This document shows, piece by piece, positions 50,965 to 61,400 of a stretch of DNA of 64,000 nucleotides; positions within the stretch are counted from its first letter, which is position 1, and each line of letters begins with the position of its first letter. Source of the stretch: Hahellaceae bacterium (GTDB lineage Bacteria; Pseudomonadota; Gammaproteobacteria; Pseudomonadales; Oleiphilaceae); the NCBI GenBank assembly GCA_016716085.1, contig JADJWY010000026.1, positions 62,001-126,000 of the forward strand, in the 5' to 3' direction. The notes below the pieces were generated by a model. That model was not told the DNA's origin. It was given only the letters and a program-made list of their open reading frames with translations, and ran no database searches. A program made the translations under genes and the position numbers.

Positions 50965-52704
50965 ATGTCTCCAGCACCCGAGTCCGACACGCTTGCGCAA
51001 ATGGCGCCAGGCCCACACCCACAGCCCCTGACCCGTCTCACGATTCTGCGTCGTGCCGGACAGCATCTGGCAAATCTGTTGCGGTCTGAATGTGGCCCCC
51101 GCGCACGTTTCTATTTCCTGATCATTGCCACGCTGTTGATCTCAGTAAACGGCTTCAACGTCCTGATCAGCTATGCCAGCCGAGATTTCATGACGGCGAT
51201 TGAGCAGCAGCAGATGCAGGCGTTTCTACTGCAAGCAGCCATCATGATCGGACTGTTTGGCTTATCGACAGTTGCGGGTGCCTTTATTCGCTACAGCCAG
51301 GAACGACTGGATCGTCTGTGGCGGGTTTGGCTAACCCGGCGAACCGTAGACAAATATCTGGGTTCCCGAACCTATCAATACATCGAGGTGACACGCTCGC
51401 TGCACCACCCGGATCAGCGCATTCAGGAAGATGTGCGGGCACTGACCGGACAGGCACTGAGCTTCATCCTGATGGTATTCAACAGTCTGCTGTCGATTGC
51501 CGCCTTCGCCGGCGTACTGTGGTCGATCAGCCCCCCTTTGTTTGGCGTGTCAGTGGTCTACGCGATGGCCGGTTCGGTATTGACCTTGTGGGTGGGGCGT
51601 CGACTGAGTGATCTGAATTCGCGTCAGTTGGACCGTGAAGCCGATTTCCGTTCAGATCTTTTGCATGTGGGCGCCAATGCCGAGGCGATCGCACTGATGC
51701 GCCAGGAGCCACACCTGTCTGCACGCATCAAGGACAAGCTGAATGAAGTGGCCCTCAATACACGGCAGATCATCTCGGTCAACCTGCGGCTGCAGTTTTT
51801 CACCTCCGGCTACAGCTATCTCATTCAGATCATTCCGGCCCTTGTGGTGGCGCCCTATTTTATCGAAGGCAAAGCCGAATTTGGGGTCATCGCACAATCT
51901 GCCCTCGCCTTTACGATCCTGGTCAATGCCTTTTCCCTGATCGTGTCCCAGTTTCCGGTGCTGTCTAACTTTGCTGCGGTCATAACCCGGCTGGAAGCCC
52001 TGATAGAGGTCACCAAAGAAGCCAAGGCCCATTTCAATCAATCTTTTGAGGTGGTGGAAGACCGCCAGCGCATTGCCTGGCAGCAGGTTTCGCTGTTGTC
52101 ACGCCTGCAGGATCCACCCCTGACGCGGGATCTCAATGTCTCCATTCCCCTGGGCACGCGCGTCCTGATTACAGCCCGTAATAAAGTGGCTCTGATTCGC
52201 CTCTTTAATGCGACAGCCGGGGTTGAAAACCACAGCGTGGGCACCCTGATCAGACCACCTCTGGACGAGCTGTTTTTTCTGCCGGAACGCCCCTATCTGG
52301 CACCCGGCACCTTGCGCCAGGCACTGCTAACACCCGAGCGGCAGGCGGATATCCATGAGGATGAGATTCTGTCACTGCTGGGACGCCTGGGGATCGTGGG
52401 TGTCATCGAAACGCTGGGTGGCCTGGATCAGGACCATACAGACTGGAATTCGCACCTCTCCATCAGTGAACAAAAGCTGATCAACATCGCACGCTTGCTG
52501 CTGGCCCGCCCTCGGTTCTCGCTGATGCTCAGGCTACGCTCAACCCTGGATGAGGAGCGGCTGACACTCGTGATGCAGCTTTTACGTGAATCATCGATTG
52601 GCTTTGTGAACTTCGGCAAGCTGGAGTTTGTTGAATGCTACGATGCGGTGCTGGAGTTGCTCGACGATGGCACCTGGCACTATCGCACGTTGACAGAGGT
52701 TTGA
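50965..52704 (+). CDS. ABC half-transporter with degenerate ATPase domain (YddA/ABC_membrane_2 type)
   Basis: A 579-residue fusion of a membrane domain (residues ~45-340, ABC_membrane_2 type with SGYSYLIQIIPALVVAPYF) and a C-terminal domain aligned to an ABC ATPase. In relatives the P-loop is GxSGxGKS, but here the position reads VLITARNKVALIRLF (400-414), with no Gly-Lys-Ser. The Q-loop is FLPERPYLAPG (Glu for Gln). The signature is LSISEQKLIN (no LSGGE). Walker B is LMLRLRSTLDE. It therefore should not hydrolyse ATP, although fold and length are preserved. It may be a regulatory or transport subunit working without ATP. Confidence 0.88.
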   Translation: MSPAPESDTLAQMAPGPHPQPLTRLTILRRAGQHLANLLRSECGPRARFYFLIIATLLISVNGFNVLISYASRDFMTAIEQQQMQAFLLQAAIMIGLFGLSTVAGAFIRYSQERLDRLWRVWLTRRTVDKYLGSRTYQYIEVTRSLHHPDQRIQEDVRALTGQALSFILMVFNSLLSIAAFAGVLWSISPPLFGVSVVYAMAGSVLTLWVGRRLSDLNSRQLDREADFRSDLLHVGANAEAIALMRQEPHLSARIKDKLNEVALNTRQIISVNLRLQFFTSGYSYLIQIIPALVVAPYFIEGKAEFGVIAQSALAFTILVNAFSLIVSQFPVLSNFAAVITRLEALIEVTKEAKAHFNQSFEVVEDRQRIAWQQVSLLSRLQDPPLTRDLNVSIPLGTRVLITARNKVALIRLFNATAGVENHSVGTLIRPPLDELFFLPERPYLAPGTLRQALLTPERQADIHEDEILSLLGRLGIVGVIETLGGLDQDHTDWNSHLSISEQKLINIARLLLARPRFSLMLRLRSTLDEERLTLVMQLLRESSIGFVNFGKLEFVECYDAVLELLDDGTWHYRTLTEV

Positions 52705-52718
52705 AGCGCCATCCCTGA

Positions 52719-53738
52719 TTACCAGGCGAGATCCTTGCGCGGGATGGGCTGAACCTCTTCAATCGACTCCTCAATTTCCGACGGCAAATCAGAAGGGATG
52801 GTCGATTGCGGATCGGCACCGTCCGGCTGCCAGTTCTCTTCCTGCTGAATCCGCTGCTCCGCTTTCTTGTTCAGAATGATAATGGAAATGCGGCGGTTGA
52901 TCGGTGCCTCAGGATTTTTCTGATCAAACAGCACGGAAGATGAAAGGCCGACCACGCGGGCGATGCGTTCGCGCGCCAGTCCACCCGCAATCAGCGCGCG
53001 GCGCGCGGCATTCGCCCGGTCCGCCGAGAGTTCCCAATTGCTGTAACCCTCTTCGTCCTCACTGAAGGGGGTCGCGTCGGTATGACCTGAAATATTGATG
53101 CGATTCGGTACACTTCCGATCGGTTCGGCCAGCTCGAACAGGATATCCTCGGAATAATCCTTGAGATGCGCCTGCCCCACATCAAACATGGGACGCTTGG
53201 ATTTGTCGACGATTTGAATACGCAGGCCCGACTCCGTCATGTCGATCATCAGCTGGTCCTTGAATTCACGCAGGGCCTCGCTGTTTTCGATTTTTTTCTC
53301 CAGATCACTCAGCAAGGTTTCCAGGGTCTGCTGCTCGACCTGCTCCGTTGATGGCTCAATTTGTCCGTCGGAGGGCACCACGCTGGCCTCGGTCGGCACG
53401 GTTTCTTCCATCGAGGCCTCAGCCATCGCCTCGTCGGTTTGGGAGGCTTGCTCATTGGTTTCGGCCGGTGGAGTGTTTGTGGTGACAGCAATCTCAGGGC
53501 TTCCGCCGAGGTCAATCGGAACCGGCGCTCCACCCGAAATAAACCCGACCGGATCTCTGAAATACCCCTCGATGGCTTCTTTCTGAATCGGAGAAGCGGT
53601 CGTCAGCAGCCATAACACCATGAAGAAGGCCATCATGGCCGTTGCGAAGTCAGCAAAGGCCACCTTCCAGGCACCGCCGTGGTGGCCGCCTTCTTCAGAC
53701 TTTTTGACTCGCTTAACGATGATCGGTCGTTGTTCCAT
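52719..53738 (-). CDS. motB: Flagellar stator protein MotB
   Basis: A 339-residue protein. It has a short cytoplasmic N-terminus (RPIIVKRVKKSEEGGHHGGAW) and a single transmembrane helix with the proton-binding Asp30 (VAFADFATAMMAFFMVLWLL). A plug/linker rich in Glu and Pro (residues ~85-165) precedes the OmpA-like peptidoglycan-binding domain (INISGHTDATPF, NWELSADRANAARRAL, APINRRISIIILN). It anchors the stator to the cell wall and forms the ion channel with MotA. The Asp and FFMVLWLL favour proton coupling. It lies 51 bases after motA. Confidence 0.94.
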   Translation of the reverse strand: MEQRPIIVKRVKKSEEGGHHGGAWKVAFADFATAMMAFFMVLWLLTTASPIQKEAIEGYFRDPVGFISGGAPVPIDLGGSPEIAVTTNTPPAETNEQASQTDEAMAEASMEETVPTEASVVPSDGQIEPSTEQVEQQTLETLLSDLEKKIENSEALREFKDQLMIDMTESGLRIQIVDKSKRPMFDVGQAHLKDYSEDILFELAEPIGSVPNRINISGHTDATPFSEDEEGYSNWELSADRANAARRALIAGGLARERIARVVGLSSSVLFDQKNPEAPINRRISIIILNKKAEQRIQQEENWQPDGADPQSTIPSDLPSEIEESIEEVQPIPRKDLAW

Positions 53739-53789
53739 GTGCGCGCTCTACGGCTATGAGAGGCCGATAACCCAACAGCGTTTAAACCA

Positions 53790-54644
53790 TCAATGCGACT
53801 TCACATAGTCGTTGAGTTCCTGGAATTTTGGCCGGTGACTGTAGAACAGTGCTTTCCGACCAAACTCCACTGCGATTTGGGGTGACACGCCTCCGATAAT
53901 CGCCAGAATACTGACTTTCACACACTCAAAGGCTTTCACCTCTTCCAGCGCCAAATGCTCCATTGCGGTTGCCATGGGTCCCACGAAACCGTAGGCCAGC
54001 AAAATCCCCAGAAAAGTACCCACCAGAGCCGCCGCAACATGCAAGCCTATGGCTGCGTTATCCGCAGTGCTCAACATCCCCATGGTGATAACGATCCCCA
54101 TAACAGCCGCGACGATCCCGAAGCCTGGCAATCCATCCGCAATCTTTTGAACGGCATGCGCCGGTTCCTTGAGTTCTTTCATACGGGTATCGATTTCCAG
54201 GTCCATCAGCCCTTCCAATTCGTGGGGCTGCATGCTGCCGGTCGTCGCGATACGCAGATAGTCGGTAATGAACTCCGTCAGCGGCTCTTCCTTCAGCACT
54301 GACGGATATTTGGAAAAAATAGGGCTCGCCGCAGGGTCATCCACATCTTCTTCCAACGACATGATGCCGGATTTACGAGCCTTGTCGAAAAGGCCATAGA
54401 GCAGACTCAACAATTCCATGTACAGGTGCTTGTGAAACTTGCCTCCGGTGATCACTTTCGGCAGTGCTTTACCCACCGCCTTGTGAATGTGCATCGGATT
54501 GGACACCACGTGAGCGCCCAGCGCAGCGCCGCCGATAATCAGAAGTTCGAAGGGCTGGAACAGGGCCATGAGTTGGCCATGAGACAGAAGGTAACCGCCG
54601 AGAACGCTCGCAATAACAATGATGATGCCCACGAAGAACAGCAT
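53790..54644 (-). CDS. motA: Flagellar stator protein MotA
   Basis: A 284-residue membrane protein of normal length with four transmembrane segments. Two are near the N-terminus (IIIVIASVLGGYLL, FELLIIGGAALGAHVV). Then comes a large cytoplasmic loop with rotor-contacting charged residues (residues ~70-165), then TM3-TM4 with the conserved prolines (GLPGFGIVAAVMGIVITMG, LVGTFLGILLAYGFVGPMA). It forms the torque-generating complex with MotB. First gene of a motAB pair; no other flagellar gene is nearby. Confidence 0.94.
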   Translation of the reverse strand: MLFFVGIIIVIASVLGGYLLSHGQLMALFQPFELLIIGGAALGAHVVSNPMHIHKAVGKALPKVITGGKFHKHLYMELLSLLYGLFDKARKSGIMSLEEDVDDPAASPIFSKYPSVLKEEPLTEFITDYLRIATTGSMQPHELEGLMDLEIDTRMKELKEPAHAVQKIADGLPGFGIVAAVMGIVITMGMLSTADNAAIGLHVAAALVGTFLGILLAYGFVGPMATAMEHLALEEVKAFECVKVSILAIIGGVSPQIAVEFGRKALFYSHRPKFQELNDYVKSH

Positions 54645-54816
54645 AGTTTTTTGTGCTCTATTACGATTGGACGCCTCACGCAGGGATGCGAAGCAAACGC
54701 AGCCACAGGAAGACTAAGAATGAAGTGTAGACCAGCCTTTTCACTTCGCGTAGTTGCGATCCCCGGCGCGCACTCTAAACTTTTGTTAATCTTATGTGTG
54801 ACCTCTCACTGGTGAC

Positions 54817-57800
54817 TCAGGCGAGCCAGATTTCGGCCTGGTGCGACCCGGTGAGTCCTTCCAGCGGAATCTTCACGCCGGCCTCGTCAATCGCCAGTCC
54901 AACGCCGTTCATACACGCCCGCTGCGGAGCTCCCTTGCCGCCGTTATACACGCAAATGCTTAGCTCCCCCCCGGATGGCGTGCGGTAGCGCACCTGAAAC
55001 CCAGGCCATTCCGCGGGAATACACGGTCGCACCCACAGCCAGCGACCCGATTCGCAGCGTAGTCCCAAAATCGACTCGACCCCCACCCGGAACATCCAGC
55101 CGGATGAGCCGGTGTACCAGGTCCAGCCGCCCCGCCCGATGTGTGGAGCAACCCCATAGACATCCGCCACCACTACGTAGGGTTCGGTCTGATAGCGCGC
55201 TACGCTTTCGGCCGTCTGTGTGTGGTGGGTGGGCAGCAACATCCGATACAGATCGAGTGCGGTGTCCCGCCGTCCCGCCTCAGCGAAGGCCCGCACAACC
55301 CAGGTGGCAGCATGCGTATATTGACCGCCATTTTCGCGCACACCTGCTACGTAGCCTTTGATATAGCCGGGATCATTCGATGTATCGGCAAACGGAGGGG
55401 CCAGCAAACGGATGAGCCCCCCTTCCCGATCAATCAGATAAGCTTCCAATGCTTTCAGGGAGGCGTCTACACGCGCAGGCGGAGCGCCCCCGGACAGCAC
55501 CGCCCAGGCCTGAACCAGTGCATCGATCTGACATTCATCACTGTCTTTCGAACCGAGCACCGCCCCGTTGTCGTACCAGGCGCGTCGGTACCAATCACCA
55601 TCCCAACCCTCATCGTTGAGAACCTGATATAAATGGTCACGATAAGCACGGTAGTGATCGACGCGAAGCTGATCACCGCGCAACTCACAGAAAGGCAGAA
55701 AGTGCGTGAGAATGTCGTAGAGGAAGAAGCCCATCCATACACTCTCACCACGCCCCTCACGGCCAACACGATTCATCCCGTCGTTCCAGTCGCCTGTCCC
55801 CATCAGCGGCAGGCCATGCGAACCTTTGGTCAGAGACCGATCCAGCGCCCGGCAACAATGCTCATAGAGGCTTCCACTCTCCGCAGCGAGGTCAGCCTGT
55901 TGGTAGGCCTCATCTTCACCGGTTTTCAAACGGGGCGATTGCAGGAAAGGCACAACTTCATCCAGCAAACTCAGATCCCCCGTTGACACGAGGTACTGTG
56001 AGGTCAGCCAGGGCATCCAGTTGAGGTCGTCGGCAAAGCGCGTGCGCAGGCCCCGATCCAGAGGTGGCTCATGCCACCAGTGCTGCACATCGCCCTCGAC
56101 AAACTGCCGACTCGCGTGCAGCAGAATCTGCTCACGTGTCCACTTGGGCCGTACCAGCAGGAAGGCGCCGCTGTCCTGCAGCTGGTCACGGAAACCATAG
56201 GCACCGGAACTCTGATACAGGGCCGTTCGCCCCCATACCCGGCAGGCAATCGTCTGGTAAAGCAGCCAACCGTTGCACATCCAGTTGAAGGCGGGGTCGG
56301 GCGTTTCGACCTGCACGGTCTCAAACAGCTCGCGCCAGAAATGCTGGACATCGGTCAGGGCAGCCTGAACGTTGATATCGGTATTAAGGGTTTGCAACAG
56401 ACTGGCCAGCTCAGACTCGTTAGCCACATCACCGAATAGCAGTGAGATCCCGCCCCGCGAACCTGCCCCCAGATGAAAAACGATGTGTTGTTCAAAGTCG
56501 CGCCCCGCTGTTGGCTGCCAACTGGCGACGTCCAGGCCCTGACTGACCACCAGCGTGGCGAACGTGAGGCGATCTGCAAAGGGACCTGCCATAGGGTTGC
56601 GTGCCACAAGGCAACGTCGGGACCAATCAACGTGTGTTTTCAGATAAGGATGGGTTTCTTCGGGCAGAAAGCCCAGCACCAGATTCTGTGTGGTCGACAG
56701 GCGCAGCGTGCGGGATACTCCGCGGGTTTCCTCAAGGCTCAGTCGATAGACTTTAACCGGCAGTGTGCGATGCACAAATACCGTAGTTTGCAGAGTTAGC
56801 CCAAGGCCCCGGCAGTGAAACTCGGTGCTGCCAAAGCCATGTCGGATTTCATGCAGCACGGGCGGGCGGGTGAATCTGGAGTGATCACCTGTGTCAGTCT
56901 GACCCACCGCCTGCATCCACTGTGCGGCTGACGACCCGTTTGGCAGCGGTGACAGCCCTTCGCCCTGCACCAGATCCTCTATCCAAAAGGTTTCCTGAGC
57001 GGGATCCCGCACCGGATCATTCGCCCAATGGGTCAGTCGTCGTTGATGACTGTTGACGGACCAGGTGCATCCGCTGCCGGTTTCACTGACGATGGCGCCA
57101 AACTTCGGATTGGCCAGAAGGTTCACCCAGGGCAAGGGAGGCACGGCGAGGTGTCCCTTCTCCGGGCGCAATCGGATAACATATTCGCGGCCATCGGCGC
57201 TGAAACCGCCAATACCGTTATCCTGCAGCAGAATTTCATCTTCAGACAGGGGTTCCAGACACCCACCAGCGATATCTAACCGCTTCGGAGAACCCGGCAA
57301 GACAGACACACACAACGCCGCTACCGCCTGCAGTGCAGCGAAATCGGTATCGCTGAGGGCTGACGCACGCTGCACAACGAGCCCTGACAGCGGGGATTCC
57401 GGCACTGCGCCCTGATTGAGTATCACTGCAATGGGCAAGCTCAGACCGAGACGCTGCCAGGTCTGCTGCAGTTGCACTGCCGCCTCAATCTGAGCCTGGC
57501 CCGCATCCTTTACCATCAAATAAGGACTGTCAGTCGGCAAGCCCCAGGCCCAGACGGTGCCGGGGTGTCCAGGCGGCAGCGTATCTGCCACCGGTCGGTG
57601 ACGGTAGGTCAGCGCACCGGCCAGAGCCTCCGCCAACACCCCCGAGGTGTCAGGCGCCATTCGCCTCAGCTGAGCCGGATCAGTTTGGGCCAGCCGCAGC
57701 GCGGCGTCCCGCCCCTCGGCAGCCCCTATTAGATAGACCCATGTCGCACAGCCCCCTGCCTCGATAGTCGTGCGTCGCTGCAGTGAAAAGGCTGCATCAA

Positions 57801-58479
57801 GAATAATCCCCTGTTGTTTCGCCAAACCGTCTGCCAGCCCCTGAGGAGCTTCATCGCCCCAACTCCGTCCCAAAAAAGAAGCGCGGCCGCTGTCCCAGCT
57901 CAGCGTACCCGGCCCCGACAGGCCTGCGATGGCATAGGGCGTCGGGTCGCCCTGCGCACGCGGTCTGCGCCTCGCCAGCAGGGTCTCTGATTGATCCAGA
58001 AACTCTGTCTGCACAAATAAGCGGGAAAAGGCCGGATGCCCCCGGTGAGCGGCAGGATGATGCAGTGCCAGTGGCAGGTGGACCGTCAGTGCCAGACGGC
58101 GCGCATGTCCGGCAAGATTCGTCACACGGAGTTGGCGCATCTCACAATCGACGTCTGCGGCGACGGCGATCACCATGGCGAGTTCCCAGTCACCACGACG
58201 GGCAACCAACTGAACACCGTCAGGGTGATCCAGAATGACGCCGCAGCCCGGCCCGCTTGCATCGCCAAACACCTCGATTTTTCCGCTCTCAAGGTCTTGC
58301 AGGTAGATGCGGAGACCTCCGTCCTCCTGACGGCCATCCCAGCTCCAGTCGTTGATCGCCAGGCCCTGCCAGCGCGACCAGCCACCGCCCTGATCATGTA
58401 ACAGGACGGTATAACGACCATTGCCGAGAACACGCACCGGAGGTAGCGTGCGGGGATCAATACCCAGCGTATGAATCAT
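54817..58479 (-). CDS. GH94-family glycoside phosphorylase (NdvB C-terminal-like, stand-alone)
   Basis: A 1220-residue protein. It has N-terminal beta-sandwich domains (glycosyltransferase 36-type, ~1-470 and ~500-720), the (alpha/alpha)6 catalytic barrel from ~750 (FNWMCNGWLLYQTIACRVWGR) with the GH94 catalytic motif GTGDWNDGMNRVG near residue 900, and a C-terminal beta domain (WYTGSSGWMFRV, WVRPCIPAEWPGFQVRYR). There is no membrane GT84 region, so it is not a full cyclic beta-1,2-glucan synthase. A cytosolic beta-1,2-oligoglucan or cellobiose/cellodextrin-type phosphorylase is likely. It is 15 bases downstream of the next large gene, same operon. Substrate unproven. Confidence 0.82.
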   Translation of the reverse strand: MIHTLGIDPRTLPPVRVLGNGRYTVLLHDQGGGWSRWQGLAINDWSWDGRQEDGGLRIYLQDLESGKIEVFGDASGPGCGVILDHPDGVQLVARRGDWELAMVIAVAADVDCEMRQLRVTNLAGHARRLALTVHLPLALHHPAAHRGHPAFSRLFVQTEFLDQSETLLARRRPRAQGDPTPYAIAGLSGPGTLSWDSGRASFLGRSWGDEAPQGLADGLAKQQGIILDAAFSLQRRTTIEAGGCATWVYLIGAAEGRDAALRLAQTDPAQLRRMAPDTSGVLAEALAGALTYRHRPVADTLPPGHPGTVWAWGLPTDSPYLMVKDAGQAQIEAAVQLQQTWQRLGLSLPIAVILNQGAVPESPLSGLVVQRASALSDTDFAALQAVAALCVSVLPGSPKRLDIAGGCLEPLSEDEILLQDNGIGGFSADGREYVIRLRPEKGHLAVPPLPWVNLLANPKFGAIVSETGSGCTWSVNSHQRRLTHWANDPVRDPAQETFWIEDLVQGEGLSPLPNGSSAAQWMQAVGQTDTGDHSRFTRPPVLHEIRHGFGSTEFHCRGLGLTLQTTVFVHRTLPVKVYRLSLEETRGVSRTLRLSTTQNLVLGFLPEETHPYLKTHVDWSRRCLVARNPMAGPFADRLTFATLVVSQGLDVASWQPTAGRDFEQHIVFHLGAGSRGGISLLFGDVANESELASLLQTLNTDINVQAALTDVQHFWRELFETVQVETPDPAFNWMCNGWLLYQTIACRVWGRTALYQSSGAYGFRDQLQDSGAFLLVRPKWTREQILLHASRQFVEGDVQHWWHEPPLDRGLRTRFADDLNWMPWLTSQYLVSTGDLSLLDEVVPFLQSPRLKTGEDEAYQQADLAAESGSLYEHCCRALDRSLTKGSHGLPLMGTGDWNDGMNRVGREGRGESVWMGFFLYDILTHFLPFCELRGDQLRVDHYRAYRDHLYQVLNDEGWDGDWYRRAWYDNGAVLGSKDSDECQIDALVQAWAVLSGGAPPARVDASLKALEAYLIDREGGLIRLLAPPFADTSNDPGYIKGYVAGVRENGGQYTHAATWVVRAFAEAGRRDTALDLYRMLLPTHHTQTAESVARYQTEPYVVVADVYGVAPHIGRGGWTWYTGSSGWMFRVGVESILGLRCESGRWLWVRPCIPAEWPGFQVRYRTPSGGELSICVYNGGKGAPQRACMNGVGLAIDEAGVKIPLEGLTGSHQAEIWLA

Positions 58480-58494
58480 GGTGAAAACCTCGTA

Positions 58495-61400
58495 TCAGGA
58501 CTCAGAAGATAATGGGGGTTGGGTCTTGGAATCGTTTGGACTTCGACGCCACCGCAGGCTGATCGGCGTGCCGACAACGCGGTAACCGTCGGCACACGAT
58601 TGGACAGAGGCTGACGCACGCTCCATCTGCCAGCCTGAAAAAGCGTTAGCCGAGAGTAGTAGACCCTCCGGCGGAATGACATCACCGTCCAGTTCAAGCA
58701 ACATGCTGTCAGGCGTGTCGAGTCGCGTACGCAGTGACAGGCGACCAAAGGGTGTTGGCCAGTCCAGCAAGGCCAGATTTTCGCGGTCCAGCCAGCCGCT
58801 GGGGAGTCCCCGCCCGAACACCAGCCGCCGGGGTTCCTCGACGAGCCATAGGCTGCGTACCGCAAGCAAAAACTCGGCGGCGATCCAGGTGTGGGGTAAG
58901 TCCCCCAGATGCCCCGGCACACCGGATTCAATCCAGGTAATCTCAGGCCATTGCTGCCAGGCGACCGGGCGTGCAGTGGTCAACGCATACTGTAATTGCT
59001 CAAGCGCCTCATCACCTCGCCCCAGCGCGCTCAGGGCATGGGCATTGCGAATCTCGTAGGCGGAATAGCGATCTGCGGGTCGACGCTTCTCAATACGCTG
59101 ACGCCATTCCAACAGAAAACGATCGAAGGTCTGATGCACTGAAGCTGAATCAAAGATCGCAGCCAGTCCCAACTGGCCAATGGCACAGGCAGTTGCGGTC
59201 GGATCAAAGTCTGCCCACTCGACTGAGCCGGGTAACTCATGCAGCCCATTGCGGGTCATGACGTCATCGACACTGCGTCGCATCGACCTGGCCAATTCAG
59301 CGGCTGCCTGTTGGCAACGTTGGGCACGCTCAGGCGCCTCCAACTGCATCAACAAATCCTCGGCATCCTGCAGGCCGCGCAGCGCCCAGGCATCGTCCCA
59401 AAAAGCATGTACCGGACGCGCCAGATACCCTTCATGACTGACCGAGGGAGGAAGCAGGCCCGTCTCCGGCTCAATCAGCTGAAGCAGGTGATCCACCACC
59501 GAATATAAGGTTTCCCGGTAGCCTGCCAGTCGCGCTCCATCCTGACTGAAACGGTGATACTCCGCCAACAGATGAATCCACTGGCCGTGGCTGTCATGTT
59601 CCACCAGCGGATCAACGCCTTCGCGATCGATACAGCAGGGCACGAAACCCGAGGGTAAAATGGCCGGGGTAAATCCGTCCAGAAATGCCGCCACGGCATC
59701 GTTTTCACCCAGGCGCAGCAGTGCTGCAGCCATCGTCACACCATCCCGTATCCAGCTGCGGGTATAGCGTCGGGGGCCTGGCTGCAGCATCGGGCCATCT
59801 CGGTTGATTAACAGGTGACACGCCGCGGTACGTGCAGCCAGCCATAAGTGTTGCGCGGCTTCAGGCCCCTTAACCTCGGGCCAACGTGCCTGCAGGTGCG
59901 TCCAGTCAGCACGAGCGTCGGCAAATCGGCCCGCCAACGAATCAGGGGTAATCGAATCAGACGCAATCGAAACAAACCCGGCGGGTGGCAACGCCTCAAA
60001 CGGTATAAACACGCCTTGTTCAAATGTTTGGCCTGGCGCGAGGGCAAACGACCAGATCAGCGCGGCTTCGGCCAGCCCATCCGGATCGTCAATCCTCGTC
60101 GCGCTGGATGTAGTTGGCACCGCACTGCTCACCGAAGCATTTCCTAACGGCCTATCTAACCAGGCAGTGTCTCCCCACGCCTGCAGATAAACAACATCCG
60201 GTTGTGTGAGTGTGCGCAGGGCCAGATGTCCATCTGCAAGCATTTCACCGCTGACGTTGACACCCTCCGGGGACCAGCTGAGGCAGCGCAAGGCCGAAAG
60301 CCCGCCAATCTTGCGCCAATGCTGCCACGGTGGACTGACCTGATAAGGGCGCAGTGCAATCGCCAAGGCACCCTGAAACTTATCAGCGCCGCAGTATGTG
60401 GCACGATAGCGCAGCTGCACGCCCCAGCGCGGCGATCTCACCGCAACCGCCTCAATACGCAGACGGAGCCGGTCATGGACACGGTCGACCTGCGGTAAAG
60501 GTGCGCGCCCCTCCTGCCAACCCGCAACGGCTTCGCCATCTGCCCAACTGAGCCAACGTCGACCGTCATGCAGAAAAGGTTCAACAGAGGGGCCACCCGG
60601 TCTGGCTTCCACCCGTCCGTCCAGACCGAATAAGGCCTGAAAGGGGCACTCCGGCGCGCCGAGCACCGTCCAGTCGATCTGACGCCGGTTCAGCGCGGCC
60701 GGAAAGCGGCCCGGCACTTCTTCGGCGGCAACGCGAGTGACAAGTTCCTCCAGACTGGCCAACTGCTCTGGCCCCAGCCACTCGATCCGAGCTAACCGCG
60801 GGGAGGTCGTCACACCCCCAACGAGTGCGTCCCGTTCAAACTGAAGATTCAGAGACTGCAGTATCTGGGAAGGCCAATACAGCCCAAGAACACGCCGACC
60901 GATGGCCCGACGTGGAACCAGTATTTGCGTGGCGTCGTCTGGTGCACGCCCCTCCACCGTCACCTCATCGGGCACATCCCCTTCTACCCAAACCAGCAGT
61001 AGTCCTGTGCTGGGACGAGAGGCTTGCGGATGCAGGGAAAGCGTCACCTGGGCGCCCGGCAAGCTGATTCCATGGTCAGAAAGGGGGAGAGATCCCGATA
61101 CCAGCGGTCGTTCAGACGCAGGCCATTCGACCTGAAAAGTCATCTGATTCTGCCAGGACAAATCTTCAATGCGGAGTTCGAAAAGTTCCATCTCGCCCGA
61201 CGCAGCCTGGCTGCCGACAAACGCCAGTTCGATCGCGCTCAGCTGCCCGGGTCGCCCCCCCCCTGCCGCACCCCAGGCAAATACGAATTCATGGCTTTCA
61301 ATGCACCACTCAGAAGACGCCGCCAAATCCAGTTGATGTTGACGCGCCCACCAGACACTGCCGCCATCATCTGAGACCAGTTTGCATTCGAGCGTCTCGA

